Notes under the pieces: generated by a model | Seen by the model: only the letters and a program-made list of their open reading frames with translations | Told to the model about the DNA's origin: nothing | Database searches by the model: none | Made by a program: the position numbers and the translations under genes | Assembly (NCBI RefSeq): GCF_045679555.1 | Contig: NC_092115.1 | Span: 32,119,596 to 32,183,595 of the forward strand | Length of the DNA stretch: 64,000 bases | Direction of reading: 5' to 3' | Source of the DNA: Salvelinus alpinus | Taxonomy: Eukaryota; Chordata; Actinopteri; Salmoniformes; Salmonidae | Shown: piece by piece, positions 60,140 through 64,000 of the stretch | How the letters are laid out: each line of letters begins with the position of its first letter | How positions within the stretch are numbered: the stretch's first letter is position 1

Positions 60140-60943
60140 CGTCAGCAGGGTCTTTCTCCGCGTCAAACTCCAGGTCGTAGCGCAGGATGTAAAAGTTATT
60201 CCACACGTACAGCTGGTTATCTCTGGGGTTGTAATCCACAGCAGCGATGTACTGGTACTGGTTGGGGAACAGGATGTCTGTGTACTCTCCCTGGCTCAGC
60301 TTGGTGTTGTAGATGTAGTCGATGTGGCTCTTGGGCGCCTCGCTCTCGTTCTCCTCGTAGGTGGACCGCACCACGTGCAGCACGCCGCACACCATGAAGG
60401 CATTGGAGGCGGATCTCTTGTCGTACGCCGTCTCCCAGGTGGCCTCGAAGCGGAGCGTGTATGGGTTGAGCTGTGAGACCACGATGCGCCCGTTGTTCTG
60501 CTCCGTGGCGTAGATTACCCACAATCCCCGCTCATCGACAGCGAGGTCTATGTCCGTCTTGCCGCCCCAGCGGTACGGCGAAGTGTCGTGATAGTTGGCG
60601 TTGGCCACGATGGCTTCACCACTCTTGATGCGCGTGCGGAGATCAAATTTCACGATGTTGCGCGTGCGCTCCTTGTTGAAGAAGATGGCTCCGTCGTAGG
60701 CCACGAAGCCGGTGCCGTCGACTCGATGTGGGAGTTTATAGGTGGTAGTCTGGCGGCCATTTTTTAAGTCCTCCAGGGAGTTGTACTCAATCAGAGTGTC
60801 GGTGCGGTACGGCGTCCAGGGCATGAAGAAGACCTTGTCTCTGGCCTGCAGGGGGTCTTTACACCACGACCCCGCCTGTTGCTCTGCCTCAAACACAAAC
60901 GTGGGCTCCCCCACCTCCATCAGGGTCCCGGGACAAATGAAAA
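60140..60943 (-). CDS. adgrl2: adgrl2 exon: olfactomedin domain
   Basis: A single 804-bp exon encodes about 268 residues: [14 protein letters not shown], then [57 protein letters not shown] and [14 protein letters not shown]. These are hallmarks of the five-bladed beta-propeller olfactomedin domain of latrophilins, which binds FLRT adhesion proteins. The motif [14 protein letters not shown] and the run [10 protein letters not shown] follow the ADGRL2 pattern. The acceptor is CACAAG and the donor GTACGT; both ends are phase 1. The domain appears complete in this exon, and no damaging change was seen. Confidence 0.96.
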
Positions 60944-62051
60944 CTTGTGAGGGAGAGGGAGACAGAAAGATGGGTTTAAGTAAAGAAAATAAGCAGAGTA
61001 TCAACACAAATATTTCATCAAGGTATTGTAGTGAGTATAGTTTTCGCTGCTGTCTGAGTAGATTGTGGGACAAAGACGTGTGGCACTGTCATTGAACTAG
61101 CGCTGAGTGCCATTGCTTGTGAATAGAGGGAAAAATAAAAGTGCAGAAGTGAATAAAGGACTTGCTTCTTTATAGAGTCTGTCTGCCATACACGTTGACT
61201 GTGTGGGACAAAAAAAAAGTTAAACAAAAGGAGGAAAAAACCTGTAAATGCAAGACATGTAAGGGATGGGAGAGGTAACTAGGGCTGAAGTGTATACTGG
61301 AACTTGTTTTAATTCCAACTTGTGACACTGACTGTGTAAATGGTCAAACTGCACATGCTTACTGAAAAAGCACACAGAAGACAAAATGATAAGGGATAAG
61401 ACTTCACGTCTTGTGGAGAGACCAAATGACATAGTCTGGATGGAGGTGGCAGCAAAGCTGGGATAAAATGATGAGGGTGGAGCTTTGGGATAAGACAGGA
61501 CAACAACAGTAGAGGCTGGAACTCTACATCATAACAGACAAAAAAAAGAAACCTTTGATGGGTGAGGGAGGCCATGGCAAGTGTCCCATTGGAATCCTAT
61601 GGATTGGTTTTAGATGAGAAAGGCAGGTGACCATCACGTGCTATGGGTGCGATCAAAGGGTATTGCCAAGCAGAACAAGACTAAGCCAGAAGAAAATTCT
61701 AAACTTTATTTAAAAAAAATAAATAAAAAATTACTCTCATCTAAGTAGGTAAGCGGGGGTATCATTCCTAATGTAATCCACCTCATGAGTCAGTGATGAT
61801 CGTTCTGATAAGATGTTATGTGTTCATGTGGACCAGAAATATATTTCAATCTTCTAGACTGCTTTAAAAAAATTGCCTTTGAAATTCTAATTGTCTCCCA
61901 GAGTAGCAATCAACACCCTATCGGGGGTTTGGGGCGGGTGTTAAGACTAGAGAGGCAATCAGAAGAGAGGAGACAAGAGGGAGGGTTGTATTGAACACCA
62001 CATAACAGGGGGCTGGGGGGGACGGGGGGTAAGACTGGACCACTCATTTAC
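60944..62051. other. adgrl2 intron before the olfactomedin exon, no feature recognised
   Basis: Ordinary sequence. On the gene strand the microexon at 62052 is followed by this 1.1-kb intron. Confidence 0.5.
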
Positions 62052-62066
62052 CTTTTTGTTCCACTT
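62052..62066 (-). CDS. adgrl2: adgrl2 15-nt microexon between lectin and olfactomedin domains
   Basis: Five codons' worth of sequence lies between an ATAG acceptor, preceded by a long pyrimidine tract, and a GTAAAT donor. Joined in phase 1-1 to its neighbours it gives K-V-E-Q-K between CVPY and VFICPG. This is the short insert known at the lectin/olfactomedin junction of latrophilins, where optional inclusion has been reported to affect teneurin binding. Because the length is a multiple of three, skipping leaves an open frame. It is far too small for an ORF search and was found only by reading the intron for the expected insert. Confidence 0.85.

Positions 62067-64000
<1,934 letters not shown>

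Noticed and set aside
60023..60522. Extra ORFs within the olfactomedin exon
   Set aside because: Other-frame shadows of the true frame.

Overview
The window looks like a piece of a salmonid fish genome. The evidence is the repeats: a Sleeping Beauty-type Tc1 relic, several other Tc1/mariner families, tRNA-derived SINEs of the HpaI/SmaI style, an RSg-1-like LINE and many hAT-type MITEs. All of these are recognised by resemblance, without a database search. The one host gene I can support is a vertebrate gene with small, widely spaced exons, each bounded by AG and GT. || The gene lies on the minus strand and covers 9789-63228. It is a latrophilin, an adhesion GPCR, and is closest to ADGRL2. I placed 21 coding exons. 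They splice in one continuous frame (4369 nt; 1455 residues plus stop) with matching phases at every junction. From the right edge the order is: the C-terminal part of the rhamnose-binding lectin (SUEL) domain, a 15-nt microexon, the olfactomedin domain, a Ser/Thr/Pro-rich linker, the hormone-receptor motif, the GAIN/GPS autoproteolysis domain, seven transmembrane helices, and a long cytoplasmic tail ending in a PDZ ligand. The signal peptide and the start of the lectin domain lie beyond the right edge. || Region by region: 1-8580 is intergenic and repeat-rich (two LINE fragments, Tc1 fragments, a satellite-like array and a promoter-like salmonid repeat). About 8580-9788 is the likely 3'UTR. 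From 9789 to the right edge are exons separated by repeat-laden introns. The introns hold at least seven Tc1/mariner-type copies, several hAT MITEs with recognisable 8-bp target duplications, SINEs, a LINE and many microsatellites. The most complex part is 36070-39610, where a SINE lies inside a Tc1 element inside a second Tc1 element. || I found no wholly new system. The most useful observations concern splicing and transposon history. A (TG)63-T10 tract abuts the 3' splice site of the TM6-TM7 exon. A duplicated acceptor with a partial exon lies 112 nt upstream of a tail exon. One Tc1 transposase has an open frame but DD29E spacing where its sibling has DD34E.
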